Shown here: in pieces, positions 33,701 to 42,025 of the stretch
How the letters are laid out: every line of letters starts with the position of its first letter
Numbering within the stretch: position 1 is the stretch's first letter
From: Carnobacterium sp. CP1
Lineage (GTDB): Bacteria; Bacillota; Bacilli; Lactobacillales; Carnobacteriaceae
Assembly: GCF_001483965.1 (NCBI RefSeq)
Contig: NZ_CP010796.1
Location: forward strand, 1,364,001 to 1,428,000
DNA length: 64,000 bases
Direction of reading: 5' to 3'
Notes under the pieces: generated by a model
What the model was told of the DNA's origin: nothing
The model's database searches: none
Seen by the model: only the letters and a program-made list of their open reading frames with translations
Position numbers and translations under genes: made by a program

Positions 33701-35149
33701 TTATTTATTTGCTTTATAGACTTTTAATTGTTTTCCCTTAACCGTACGATCTTTCATTTCTTCAATGACTCTCGGACCTTTTCCATTCAATACCTCTACA
33801 TAGGTAACATTTTCTTGAATAGTAATAATACCGATATCATCTGCTTTGATTCCCGGAATATTCGTCAACGTACCGACAAAATCCACTGCGCGAAGTTTTT
33901 TCTTTTTCCCGCCGTTAAAATAAATTTTTGTGATCCCTTGATTCAGTTCCTTGTTACGAGCTCTTTTCACAACCAGCCGTTCTTGAAGTTTCTTTTCAAA
34001 AGCCGATTTATGACTTTGTACAACGCGAGCATTTGGAGCAGTGATTTCAGAAATTTCTTGTTGCACGTATGCTCTAACTTCTTGCCACCAAGGTCTTTCT
34101 TTTGGAGTGACCAGAGTCAGTGCTACTCCTGTCTTCCCGGCACGCCCTGTTCGTCCTGTTCGGTGTACGAAACTTTCTTTTTCTACGGGTACATCGTAAT
34201 TGATGACATGCGTCACATTATCGATATCGATCCCTCGAGCTGCTACATCTGTTGCGACTAAATAACGGAACTTCCCTTTTCTGAAGTCATCCATCACATC
34301 GAACCGATCTTCTTGCACCATACCGCCATGAATTTTATCAATCGGCAAACCCGCTTTATTTAAGAACGTGTACAAACGATTCACGGCTTCTTGAGTGTTA
34401 CAGAAAATCATACAGCTGTCTGGATTCTCAACGATCAATAAATCCAACAACTGCTGTTCCTTTTTCTCAGGTTCGACTTTAAGGTATGATTGTACGATTT
34501 TAGGTCTTGATTGTTCTGTCATTTCGATTTTAATAGCTGCTCTGTCGGGTTTCATATAGAAACTAGCCAAACGTTCTATCTCTGGCGGCATTGTAGCCGA
34601 GAACAATAGAGTTTGTCGTTCTTCTGGCAAAAACTCTATAATAGCTGCCATTTGGTCAATGAACCCCATATTCAGCATCTCATCTGCTTCATCGATCACT
34701 AAATAACGCAATTTATCAACTTTCATCGTTCCTTTTTGTAAATGGTCCAAGACACGACCAGGTGTCCCTACTACAATATGGCTCTTTTGTTTTAACTCAG
34801 ACTTTTGCTTGTCAAAAGAAGCTTTGCCGAATACAGAGGTTACTTTGATACGTTTTAAACGACCAATATTCGTAATGTCTTCTTTTACTTGCAATGCTAA
34901 TTCTCTCGTAGGTACTAAAACAAGGGCTTGGGGTCTGTTTTCTTCCCATATCACGTTTTCGCATAATGGGATTCCAAAGCTCACGGTTTTTCCGCTGCCA
35001 GTTTGTGACTCAACAATCACATCTTTTTCTGCTAAAGCCAATGGCAGTACTTCTTCTTGAACTTTAGTCGGTTTAAAATAGCGTAAACTTTCTAATGCTG
35101 TTACCAGTTCTTCTCCAATACCAAATTCTTCAAATGTATTCTTTTTCAT
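33701..35149 (-). CDS. DEAD-box RNA helicase with DbpA/YxiN RNA-binding domain
   Basis: The 482-residue helicase has QTGSGKT (motif I), VIDEADEML (motif II), SATMP (motif III) and [13 protein letters not shown] (motif VI). Its C-terminal DbpA-type domain (about 405-482: [20 protein letters not shown], then [11 protein letters not shown]) binds hairpin 92 of 23S rRNA in DbpA/YxiN, pointing to a role in 50S ribosome assembly. The ATG at 35149 lies 6 nt after GAGG; a GTG five codons earlier lacks an RBS. It is monocistronic. Confidence 0.92.
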   Translation of the reverse strand: MKKNTFEEFGIGEELVTALESLRYFKPTKVQEEVLPLALAEKDVIVESQTGSGKTVSFGIPLCENVIWEENRPQALVLVPTRELALQVKEDITNIGRLKRIKVTSVFGKASFDKQKSELKQKSHIVVGTPGRVLDHLQKGTMKVDKLRYLVIDEADEMLNMGFIDQMAAIIEFLPEERQTLLFSATMPPEIERLASFYMKPDRAAIKIEMTEQSRPKIVQSYLKVEPEKKEQQLLDLLIVENPDSCMIFCNTQEAVNRLYTFLNKAGLPIDKIHGGMVQEDRFDVMDDFRKGKFRYLVATDVAARGIDIDNVTHVINYDVPVEKESFVHRTGRTGRAGKTGVALTLVTPKERPWWQEVRAYVQQEISEITAPNARVVQSHKSAFEKKLQERLVVKRARNKELNQGITKIYFNGGKKKKLRAVDFVGTLTNIPGIKADDIGIITIQENVTYVEVLNGKGPRVIEEMKDRTVKGKQLKVYKANK

Positions 35150-35477
35150 AATAGCCTCACTCACTTGTTTTATTTTTACTAGTATAACAGGATTTCAATT
35201 GAAATATAGCTTTTTACTGGCTATTTTAGCAGTCTCTCACAATTTCTTTTTCATCGATAAACCAATGAAACCGCTAAACGCCAACTTTTATGCTCTAGTT
35301 TTTTTCATTATTAACTGCCTTTGACTAAGGTTTTCTTTCTTTAAAGTGTACCATGCTCTCTCCTCATATTAAATAAAGGTGCTCTGTCGGCAACAGCTAA
35401 TAAAATGTCCAGCCTTTTGATTTATGTCTTATTTCAGTTATACTTAGACTAAATAGAAAAGAGAAGGTGGAGTAAAT
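35150..35477. other. 328-nt interval between divergent helicase and MBL genes
   Basis: Divergent promoters are the only supported contents: AGTATA (35181-35186), read on the minus strand as TATACT, for the helicase, and TTGATT (35417-35422) plus TATACT (35439-35444) with a 16-nt spacer for the MBL gene. An ATTTCAATTGAAAT palindrome lies at about 35192. I see no gene. Confidence 0.5.
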
Positions 35478-36095
35478 ATGGCTGAAGTTAAACGTATCGC
35501 AACAGGCGCTATTGAAGAAAACTGTTATATTATTTATGAAAATTTAACTGCTTTGATCGTCGATCCAGGTAATGATTTCCAAAAAATCATGAATGCAATT
35601 GAAGAATTGCAAGTTACACCGGCAGCTATTTTATTAACGCATTGTCACTATGATCATATCGGGGCTTTAGAAGAAACTCGTACCACTTATAACATTCCTG
35701 TATACGTTAGTTCTTTAGAAAAAGACTGGCTTGGCAATCCTGAACTAAATCTTTCGGCTCATGGAGATAAACCGATCATCGCTCAACCAGCTGAATTTGA
35801 GTTTGAATTGATGAAAGATTATACCTTAGGCGGTTTGACATTCAGAGTCGTTCCAACACCAGGACACTCGCCTGGAGGAATTAGTTTTATTTTTGAAGAT
35901 TTCGTCATCACAGGTGATGCCTTATTTAAAGGCAGCATAGGACGTTCTGATTTACCCGGAAGCAATCCTGAAGCTTTGCTGGAAGGAATCCGTGAACAAC
36001 TCTTTAATTTAGAAGACGAGATGCGTATTTATCCAGGACATGGCGGCGCTTCAACTATCGGAGACGAAAAATTAACGAATCCGTTTTTTAATTAA
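35478..36095 (+). CDS. MBL fold metallo-hydrolase (glyoxalase II-like)
   Basis: The 205-residue enzyme carries the metallo-beta-lactamase-fold metal motif THCHYDHIG (residues 55-63), with further ligands in PTPGHSPGG and TGDALF, and a C-terminal YPGHGG. It resembles the YqgX/GloB-like hydrolases; glyoxalase II-like thioester cleavage is likely, but the physiological thioester is unknown. The ATG follows AAGAGAAGGTGG. A short hairpin and 83 nt separate it from asparaginase on the same strand. Confidence 0.88.
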   Translation: MAEVKRIATGAIEENCYIIYENLTALIVDPGNDFQKIMNAIEELQVTPAAILLTHCHYDHIGALEETRTTYNIPVYVSSLEKDWLGNPELNLSAHGDKPIIAQPAEFEFELMKDYTLGGLTFRVVPTPGHSPGGISFIFEDFVITGDALFKGSIGRSDLPGSNPEALLEGIREQLFNLEDEMRIYPGHGGASTIGDEKLTNPFFN

Positions 36096-36119
36096 GGTCT
36101 GAATATTGACCGAAGCGAG

Positions 36120-36154
36120 CACACTGCTGAACGAAGGTTTTAGCAGTGTGTTTA
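36120..36154 (+). terminator. Hairpin between MBL and asparaginase genes
   Basis: CACACTGCT (36120-36128) pairs with AGCAGTGTG (36142-36150), followed by TTTATCT; a weak terminator. Confidence 0.55.
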
Positions 36155-36178
36155 TCTGTGAATAAGGAGGCATTTTAA

Positions 36179-37144
36179 ATGAAAACTATTCTAGTTTTAC
36201 ACACTGGAGGAACGATTGCGATGAGCGAAGACCAAACCACTGGTAAAGTTCGTCCAAATGCAGAGAACCCGTTACAGAAACACAGCCATTTATTTGACCA
36301 AGAAGCTCATTTGATCGTGGAGGATTTTTTTCAACTCCCTTCTCCTCACATCACGCCAAAAGAAATGTTGTTGTTAAAAAAACGGATCGAAAAAGCCATT
36401 TTGTCAAAAGAAGCTGACGGTGTCGTCATTACACATGGAACCGATACGTTAGAAGAAACAGCTTACTTTTTAGATTTAACACTGGATCATCAAGTGCCCA
36501 TCGTCATCACGGGAGCTATGCGTTCCAGCAATGAAATCGGCTCTGATGGTCTTTACAACTTTCAAAGCGCTGTTTGGGTTGCTTTAGCAGATGAAGCTCA
36601 AAACAAAGGCGTGCTGGTAGTTATGAACGATGAGATCCATACTGCCCGCTATGTGACAAAAACACATACATCAAACGTCGCAACTTTCCAAACCCCGACT
36701 TTTGGGCCGATTGGGCTTATTTCTAAAAATGAGGTCCTTTTTTTCCAAAAATTGATTGCAGAAGAAAAATTCGAGATCACGACTGTGGATAAGTCCGTTT
36801 ACCTCTTAAAAGCCTATTCTGGGATGGATGGCGTTTTATTTGATGCTCTAAATAATGACCAAACCGACGGGCTGATCATTGAAGCGCTTGGTGCCGGAAA
36901 TTTACCGCCAGCGACTCTGCCGGCATTGCAGCGTATTTTAAATCGAAACATTCCTGTTGTTTTGGTTTCACGCTCTTTCAACGGCATTGCTCAAGACGTC
37001 TATGATTATCCTGGCGGCGGTAAACGGTTGAGCGAAGCTGGCGTTATTTTCACCAATGGTCTGACTGGGCCTAAAGCCCGGATCAAATTAATGGTTGCTC
37101 TAAATAAAACTCAAAATCTTGAAGAAATTGCTCAGTATTTTTAA
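36179..37144 (+). CDS. ansA: L-asparaginase (type I, cytoplasmic)
   Basis: The 321-residue enzyme hydrolyses asparagine to aspartate and ammonia. The two active-site motifs are HTGGTIAMS (catalytic Thr12) and THGTDTLEETA near residue 85, with GAMRSSNEIGSDG between them. It has no signal peptide, consistent with a cytoplasmic type I enzyme. AAGGAGG precedes the ATG at 36179. It shares a terminator with the convergent sucrose operon. Confidence 0.95.
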   Translation: MKTILVLHTGGTIAMSEDQTTGKVRPNAENPLQKHSHLFDQEAHLIVEDFFQLPSPHITPKEMLLLKKRIEKAILSKEADGVVITHGTDTLEETAYFLDLTLDHQVPIVITGAMRSSNEIGSDGLYNFQSAVWVALADEAQNKGVLVVMNDEIHTARYVTKTHTSNVATFQTPTFGPIGLISKNEVLFFQKLIAEEKFEITTVDKSVYLLKAYSGMDGVLFDALNNDQTDGLIIEALGAGNLPPATLPALQRILNRNIPVVLVSRSFNGIAQDVYDYPGGGKRLSEAGVIFTNGLTGPKARIKLMVALNKTQNLEEIAQYF

Positions 37145-37146
37145 TC

Positions 37147-37188
37147 CAAAAGCTCCATTCTCTACGATCAGAGAATGGAGCTTTTTTA
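37147..37188. terminator. Bidirectional terminator
   Basis: AAAAGCTCCATTCTCT pairs with AGAGAATGGAGCTTTT across a short loop; it lies between asparaginase and scrB, which converge. Confidence 0.92.
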
Positions 37189-37190
37189 GA

Positions 37191-38573
37191 TCAATTTTCT
37201 AGAGTGTACAATGTGATTTGGGGTTCTTTACCCGTTTCACACGCATCCACATCAACTGTCCTTGCTTCTTGCTCCGGGAAATACCGCAAGGAGAAAACTT
37301 CTTCCCCTTGGTTAACAAACAATTCCAACGAAGAACTTTCAAGAAACAAGTGCAGTTGCGTCAAAGGCTTTGTCAATGTGACCGCCCGGGTCTCTCTATC
37401 GCCAGTCAGCCAATTTGACCGCGAAACCTGCACTCGGTTTCGGTGCTGATCGTACTCAATGTCAACATCTTTTCTTATCTGAAGCTTGAATGAACCGGCC
37501 GTTTTCTCCCAGTCTACCAGAATCTCATTTTGCAATGTAGGCAGCTGCAGTGATGCTTCGGCTTTCCCTTCCACAACTAAAGGAGAACCATGCCTTAATT
37601 GTTTCAATTCTGCTGCTGGCCGCTGGTTTAATTGTCCATCAGCATAAATCAATTCTCTAGGAATCGTCAAAGAGTGGATCCAGCCGTCTTGGATAGTGGG
37701 AACAGCTGCTTCAATTGCTGGTTCCATGACTCCCATCCAACCAAATAAAAGCTGACGTCCTTTATCGTCTTGGAAAGTTTGCGGAGCGTAAAATTCAAAC
37801 CCTCTATCCAACTCTTTAAAAGGCTGCTCATCGGTTAAAAATTTGCCTGCTTCTGTAAATACCCCAGTTAAATAACCGGATTGATAAATATTGTTAAACT
37901 CATCTCCTCGGGCCATGATTCCTTGTGGAGAAAAAATAAACGCTGATTTTTGGTTGAAGTGCACTAAATCCGGACATTCCCACATAAATCCAAAATCAAG
38001 CTCATCATCCAAAAGCGAACCTGTGCATGTCCAATCGATTAGATTCTTCGAATGATACACCAAAGCATCCCCCGTCAAATCAACTTTTTGTGCCCCTAAT
38101 ACCATCCACCAATCGTTATTCTTTCCTTGCCAAACTTTTGGATCCCTCACATGTGCTGTGTATCCCGCGGGCTGTTTCAAAATCGGCCCTTTCTTTTCAA
38201 AATGCACGCCATCTTCTGAAACAGCTAAACATTGATAGCTTTCGCGTTCATTCGCTTCGTTTCGGACATTTCCGGTATAGAACAAATACAATTTATTTTC
38301 AAAAGATACAGCACTGCCGGAATAACAGCCATCTTTATCAAACCAATCGACCGGTTCCAAAGCTGCTGGCTGCTCGGTCCAATGAATCAAATCCGTTGAA
38401 GCAACGTGCCCCCAACTTTTGGTATTATGGGTCGTATCGTTTTGGTTCCATTGGTAAAAGACATGGTAGACCCCTTTAAATTGAATCAATCCATTGGGAT
38501 CATTCAACAAGCCTTTAGGAGGCGTAATGTGATAACCCAGCTCATATTCTCCTCTATTTTTAGTACGTGTCAT
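37191..38573 (-). CDS. scrB: Sucrose-6-phosphate hydrolase (GH32)
   Basis: The 460-residue enzyme cleaves sucrose-6-phosphate, made by the PTS, to glucose-6-phosphate and fructose. GH32 motifs are present: the nucleophile Asp in LLNDPNG, RDPKVW, and the acid/base Glu in WECPDL. The C-terminal beta-sandwich completes the fold. The ATG at 38573 is preferred over an in-frame TTG six codons before, which overlaps AAGGAAG. It lies 14 nt after scrA, in one operon. Invertase or fructanase alternatives are less likely because of the PTS partner. Confidence 0.92.
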   Translation of the reverse strand: MTRTKNRGEYELGYHITPPKGLLNDPNGLIQFKGVYHVFYQWNQNDTTHNTKSWGHVASTDLIHWTEQPAALEPVDWFDKDGCYSGSAVSFENKLYLFYTGNVRNEANERESYQCLAVSEDGVHFEKKGPILKQPAGYTAHVRDPKVWQGKNNDWWMVLGAQKVDLTGDALVYHSKNLIDWTCTGSLLDDELDFGFMWECPDLVHFNQKSAFIFSPQGIMARGDEFNNIYQSGYLTGVFTEAGKFLTDEQPFKELDRGFEFYAPQTFQDDKGRQLLFGWMGVMEPAIEAAVPTIQDGWIHSLTIPRELIYADGQLNQRPAAELKQLRHGSPLVVEGKAEASLQLPTLQNEILVDWEKTAGSFKLQIRKDVDIEYDQHRNRVQVSRSNWLTGDRETRAVTLTKPLTQLHLFLESSSLELFVNQGEEVFSLRYFPEQEARTVDVDACETGKEPQITLYTLEN

Positions 38574-38587
38574 CCTTAAACTTCCTT

Positions 38588-39991
38588 TCAAGCTTCCAAT
38601 TCATTTTTCATTTTGTCACTGTAACCAAAGAAATAAGTTAAGCCAAAAGCTACCGCAATGGCGATCACATTCGTCAACAGGTACCAAAGAATTTGGTTGT
38701 TTAAATACAATAAGGCTCCTGGAATAACCGTTACAGCCATCCCTGTTGCTTCTAAACCAATAATATTTCCAAAGAAACCTCCTGCTGCTCCACCGACTAA
38801 ACCAAAAATAAACGGTTTGACATAACGTAAATTCACTCCGAAAACAGCTGGCTCTGTGATGCCAAGAAAGGCTGATAATGTAGAAGGATAAGCTAGAGCT
38901 TTCAGTTTTTTAGATTTTGTTTTCATCGCTACAGCTAAAGAAGCTCCGCCTTGTGCGGCAACACTGGCCGTAATGATCCCGTTATATGGGTTTACTCCAG
39001 TATTTGACAACAGCTGAATCTCTAGGAAATTAAAGAGGTGGTGAATACCCGTCACCACAATGATTTGATTTAAGCCGCCTATAATCAATCCTGCTAAGCC
39101 AAATGGCAACGCTAGTGCCCAAATTGTCGCATTCAATACTACTTCTTCTAATGAATGAAAAACCGGCCCAATAATAAACAACGATAAAACACTCATGATC
39201 AAGAGTGTCAAGAAAGGTGTCAACAGTAAATCTAAATATTCTGGAACGTACTTCCGTATCCATCTTTCTAATTTAGCTCCCACAAAACCGGCAATAAAAG
39301 CAGGCAAAACGGTTCCTTGGTAACCAACTACTGGAATAAAGCCAAACATGGTGATGGGGTTTACGGTACCCGCTGCAACTTCATAAGCATTTGGAAGCGC
39401 TGGATTGACCAGCATCAAACCTAAAACAATCCCAATAACGGGCGATCCGCCAAATACTTTAAATGAAGACCAGGCAACCAATGCCGGTAAGAAAGCAAAA
39501 GCTGTATCGGTTAATACTTCTGTATACATCAAAAAGTTAGCACTAATATCTGTGGGCGCCATGCCAAAAATTGCCAAAACTTGTTCTTGTGTCAATAACC
39601 CACGCAAGCCCATAAACAGTCCTGTCGCAACCAATACTGGAATAATCGGGACAAATACGTCACCAAAAGTACGAATCATCCGTTGGAATACGTTTCCTTG
39701 TTTCTTAGCTTCTTGTTTCATTTCGCTAGTCGACCCTGCAGATGCACCAAGCCCCACAACTTCTTCATAAATCTTATTGACGGTACCGGTTCCAAAAATG
39801 ATTTGAAATTGACCTGAATTAAAAAATGCCCCTTTTACTTTATCGATATTTTCTACCGCTTCTTTGTCTATTGCTTCTTCTTTATTTACCATAATACGCA
39901 AACGTGTGGCACAGTGAGCAATAGATTGAATGTTTTCTTTTCCTCCCACTGCCGCAATCACTTCTTTAGCAATTCTCTCATTTTCTGACAT
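38588..39991 (-). CDS. scrA: PTS sucrose transporter EIIBC component
   Basis: The 467-residue protein is a sucrose-type PTS permease. Its EIIB domain (about 1-85) carries the phosphorylated Cys27 in AHCATRLR, and the EIIC membrane domain (about 105-460) includes GLRGLLT and ITGVHHLFN-like segments. No EIIA domain is fused, so a separate EIIA (glucose-type in related systems) must supply phosphate. AAGGAGG precedes the ATG. It starts the scrA-scrB operon under an operator-bearing promoter. Confidence 0.93.
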   Translation of the reverse strand: MSENERIAKEVIAAVGGKENIQSIAHCATRLRIMVNKEEAIDKEAVENIDKVKGAFFNSGQFQIIFGTGTVNKIYEEVVGLGASAGSTSEMKQEAKKQGNVFQRMIRTFGDVFVPIIPVLVATGLFMGLRGLLTQEQVLAIFGMAPTDISANFLMYTEVLTDTAFAFLPALVAWSSFKVFGGSPVIGIVLGLMLVNPALPNAYEVAAGTVNPITMFGFIPVVGYQGTVLPAFIAGFVGAKLERWIRKYVPEYLDLLLTPFLTLLIMSVLSLFIIGPVFHSLEEVVLNATIWALALPFGLAGLIIGGLNQIIVVTGIHHLFNFLEIQLLSNTGVNPYNGIITASVAAQGGASLAVAMKTKSKKLKALAYPSTLSAFLGITEPAVFGVNLRYVKPFIFGLVGGAAGGFFGNIIGLEATGMAVTVIPGALLYLNNQILWYLLTNVIAIAVAFGLTYFFGYSDKMKNELEA

Positions 39992-40024
39992 CTTTATTTC
40001 CTCCTTTTAAGGAATTCTTTTTAT

Positions 40025-40060
40025 TGGAACCGGTTTCTATTATTAGTTTAACCGATTTCA
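40025..40060 (-). promoter_or_regulatory. Two LacI-type operators (probable ScrR sites)
   Basis: GGAACCGGTTTC (plus 40026-40037) and TTTAACCGATTTCA (plus 40047-40060) share the palindromic AACCGGTT-like core of LacI-family sites. One overlaps the scrA -10, the other lies just downstream of the start point, as expected for repression by the ScrR-like protein encoded next door. Confidence 0.7.
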
Positions 40061-40073
40061 TTGTTATTGTCTA
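40045..40073 (-). promoter_or_regulatory. scrA promoter
   Basis: On the minus strand TAGACA (plus 40068-40073) and TAAACT (plus 40045-40050) are separated by 17 nt. The candidate operator TGAAATCGGTTAAA overlaps the spacer and -10. Confidence 0.7.
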
Positions 40074-40098
40074 GTTTAATTGCCTTGGATTTTTAAAA

Positions 40099-40143
40099 TT
40101 AAGAGCCTAAACCTGTTGCGAAACGATAGGTTTAGGCTCTTTT
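40099..40143 (-). terminator. Terminator after the scrR-like gene
   Basis: AGAGCCTAAACCT and AGGTTTAGGCTCT form a 13-bp perfect stem, followed on the minus strand by TAATTTT. Confidence 0.85.
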
Positions 40144-41123
40144 CAGTACTGTTGGGTGGATTCATTTGCAATCAATTCATTGGTTAGCTGAACTTCTTCA
40201 GGAACCTCTTCGCCATCAAGCAATTTAATCAGGTTTTGCACCGCTACTTGCCCTAATTCTTTATAGGCATATTTTACGGTGGTAATCGAGGGAGTCACAA
40301 TGGACGTAATCTGATACCCTCCGAAACCAGATAATGAAAAAGCTGTTGGAACTTCTAATCCTAGTTTGTGTGCTGCTTTTAAAACCGCTAGCGCAATATT
40401 GTCGGTTGCACAAAAGATATATGTTGCTTTTAACGTGGGCAACAATTTTAATGCTTGTTCGTAAGCTTTTTCAAAAGAAAAGCTTACTTCAACCATCTCT
40501 ACAGAACTTTCCTTTTCTTCCTTTAACGCAGCCAAAACACCATTTTTTCGTAACTGTCCAACTGCAACATCTGCTTCAAAAACGTTTAGGTATAAAAAGT
40601 CTTTATGGCCTAAACGAGTAGCGTATTTTCCCAACTTATAACCCGCTTGGTACTCTTCATGAACAATATGGTAAAAACCTTCTGCTTGTTGGCCTAACAA
40701 AATAACCGGTATGCCTACTTCTGTGATGGCTTTTTTGTGCTCTTCTGTAATCACTGTAGCAAATAAAAGAATGCCTGCTACTTTTTGCTTAGCTAGAGAA
40801 TAAATGCTCTCAATTTCTCTAGCCGACAACTGGTTCGTATTGGTGATCAATAATTGAAAATTGCGTTCTCTCAGTTCTTCATCAATAGAGGCTAACGCTT
40901 CATTGGCTGAATAAGAATCCAATCGTGGGATAATGGTGCCGATCATATTCGTTTTTTTCGCTTTTAGGCTTTGCGCAAATGTATTAGGAGTATAACCAGT
41001 CTCGGCCACAATTTGATTTAATTTCTCTTTTGTTTTTTGACTGACAGAACCCCCATTTAAGTACCTTGAAACCGTGCTTTTTGCGACATTTGCACGTTTA
41101 GCGATATCGTTGATGGTTACCAT
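40143..41123 (-). CDS. scrR: LacI family regulator, probable sucrose operon repressor
   Basis: The 326-residue protein opens with a LacI HTH (INDIAKRANVAKSTVSRYLNGG) and hinge region, followed by an effector-binding domain with SLSGFGGYQI. Adjacency to scrA and matching operators at its promoter point to control by sucrose or fructose. It begins 4 nt after the stop of an acyl-ACP thioesterase gene, which overlaps its CAGGTGAG RBS region, so it is translated from the thioesterase transcript and has no promoter of its own. A terminator separates it from scrA. Confidence 0.88.
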   Translation of the reverse strand: MVTINDIAKRANVAKSTVSRYLNGGSVSQKTKEKLNQIVAETGYTPNTFAQSLKAKKTNMIGTIIPRLDSYSANEALASIDEELRERNFQLLITNTNQLSAREIESIYSLAKQKVAGILLFATVITEEHKKAITEVGIPVILLGQQAEGFYHIVHEEYQAGYKLGKYATRLGHKDFLYLNVFEADVAVGQLRKNGVLAALKEEKESSVEMVEVSFSFEKAYEQALKLLPTLKATYIFCATDNIALAVLKAAHKLGLEVPTAFSLSGFGGYQITSIVTPSITTVKYAYKELGQVAVQNLIKLLDGEEVPEEVQLTNELIANESTQQY

Positions 41124-41127
41124 GCAC

Positions 41128-41895
41128 TCACCTGCTTACTTCATCTTCTGATTTTTCCCAGACCATACTAGCTTCACTGTTGGTTGTACTTCCTGTTACA
41201 ATGCGATGAGCCGATACGATTTTGCCATTTTCCGCTTCATGCAGGCTCATTTGACTTTGGATCCTATCGCCATAGTAAACTTCTTTTTCAAATTTAATGT
41301 TTAGATAGGTTAATTTATGAGTAGTCAAAAACTCATAATCTAAAGTGTCCATTGCCCAGTCAATGTATTTAGAATTATTCACATGCTGATTGCTGTCAAT
41401 GTCCAAATAACGCACACGATATTCATTTGATACCGTCAATTCATCTGCTACCTTTTCAGGCTTTGGTGTTCGAATCAACTTTTTAGAAAACTCTGCTTCG
41501 AAAGGTGCGACAACTTCATCTTGGATACGAACCATTTTCCGCTGCGTAACATCCAGCAGTGCAAATGTGCTGTGCGCTGTAACACATAGATTGCCGGCTT
41601 CATCGTATACATTAAAATCACGGTAACAAAACAATTTATTGTAAGACATAGCTTGCGTGGTCACTTTAATGGTTTTATAAAACTCAGGAACTTGCGTAAT
41701 GTTCATTTCGTATTGTAAAACGATCCAAGCCAATCCTTTATCATTCAATTGTTCATCGCCTACGCCTAGCGCATGGCTTTGCTCGCCTGAAACGTGCATC
41801 ATAATATTGATCAGCATCGGGATAGTGATTCGACGTGTTGCATCACATTCGTAGTAGCTGACTTGGTGTTCTTTTTCAAAAATCTGGTTTGTCAT
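41128..41895 (-). CDS. Acyl-ACP thioesterase
   Basis: The 255-residue protein is a bacterial acyl-ACP thioesterase (FatA/B-like double hot-dog, PF01643). It has two repeats opening YECDATRRI near residue 15 and RYLDIDSNQHVNNSKYIDWAMDTL near residue 160; the latter contains the expected Asn/His catalytic region. It releases fatty acids from ACP and is common in lactic acid bacteria. The ATG at 41895 follows ATGAGGACT; a longer start 15 nt upstream overlaps that RBS. The scrR-like gene follows after 4 nt. Confidence 0.92.
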   Translation of the reverse strand: MTNQIFEKEHQVSYYECDATRRITIPMLINIMMHVSGEQSHALGVGDEQLNDKGLAWIVLQYEMNITQVPEFYKTIKVTTQAMSYNKLFCYRDFNVYDEAGNLCVTAHSTFALLDVTQRKMVRIQDEVVAPFEAEFSKKLIRTPKPEKVADELTVSNEYRVRYLDIDSNQHVNNSKYIDWAMDTLDYEFLTTHKLTYLNIKFEKEVYYGDRIQSQMSLHEAENGKIVSAHRIVTGSTTNSEASMVWEKSEDEVSR

Positions 41896-41979
41896 TTTTG
41901 TAGTCCTCATTTCATTCTTTTCATTCTAGTTCAAGCATAACATACCACTATTCTACTCGTTAATAGAATGGATTGCGAC

Positions 41980-42020
41980 AAAAAAAGTCAGATACGGTTT
42001 CAACGCATCTGACTTTTTTC
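41980..42020 (-). terminator. Terminator after the ABC exporter operon
   Basis: AAAAAAAGTCAGAT pairs with ATCTGACTTTTTT, extending by CG/CG with one mismatch; it follows the LmrD-like gene directly. Confidence 0.88.
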
Positions 42021-42025
42021 TCGCT

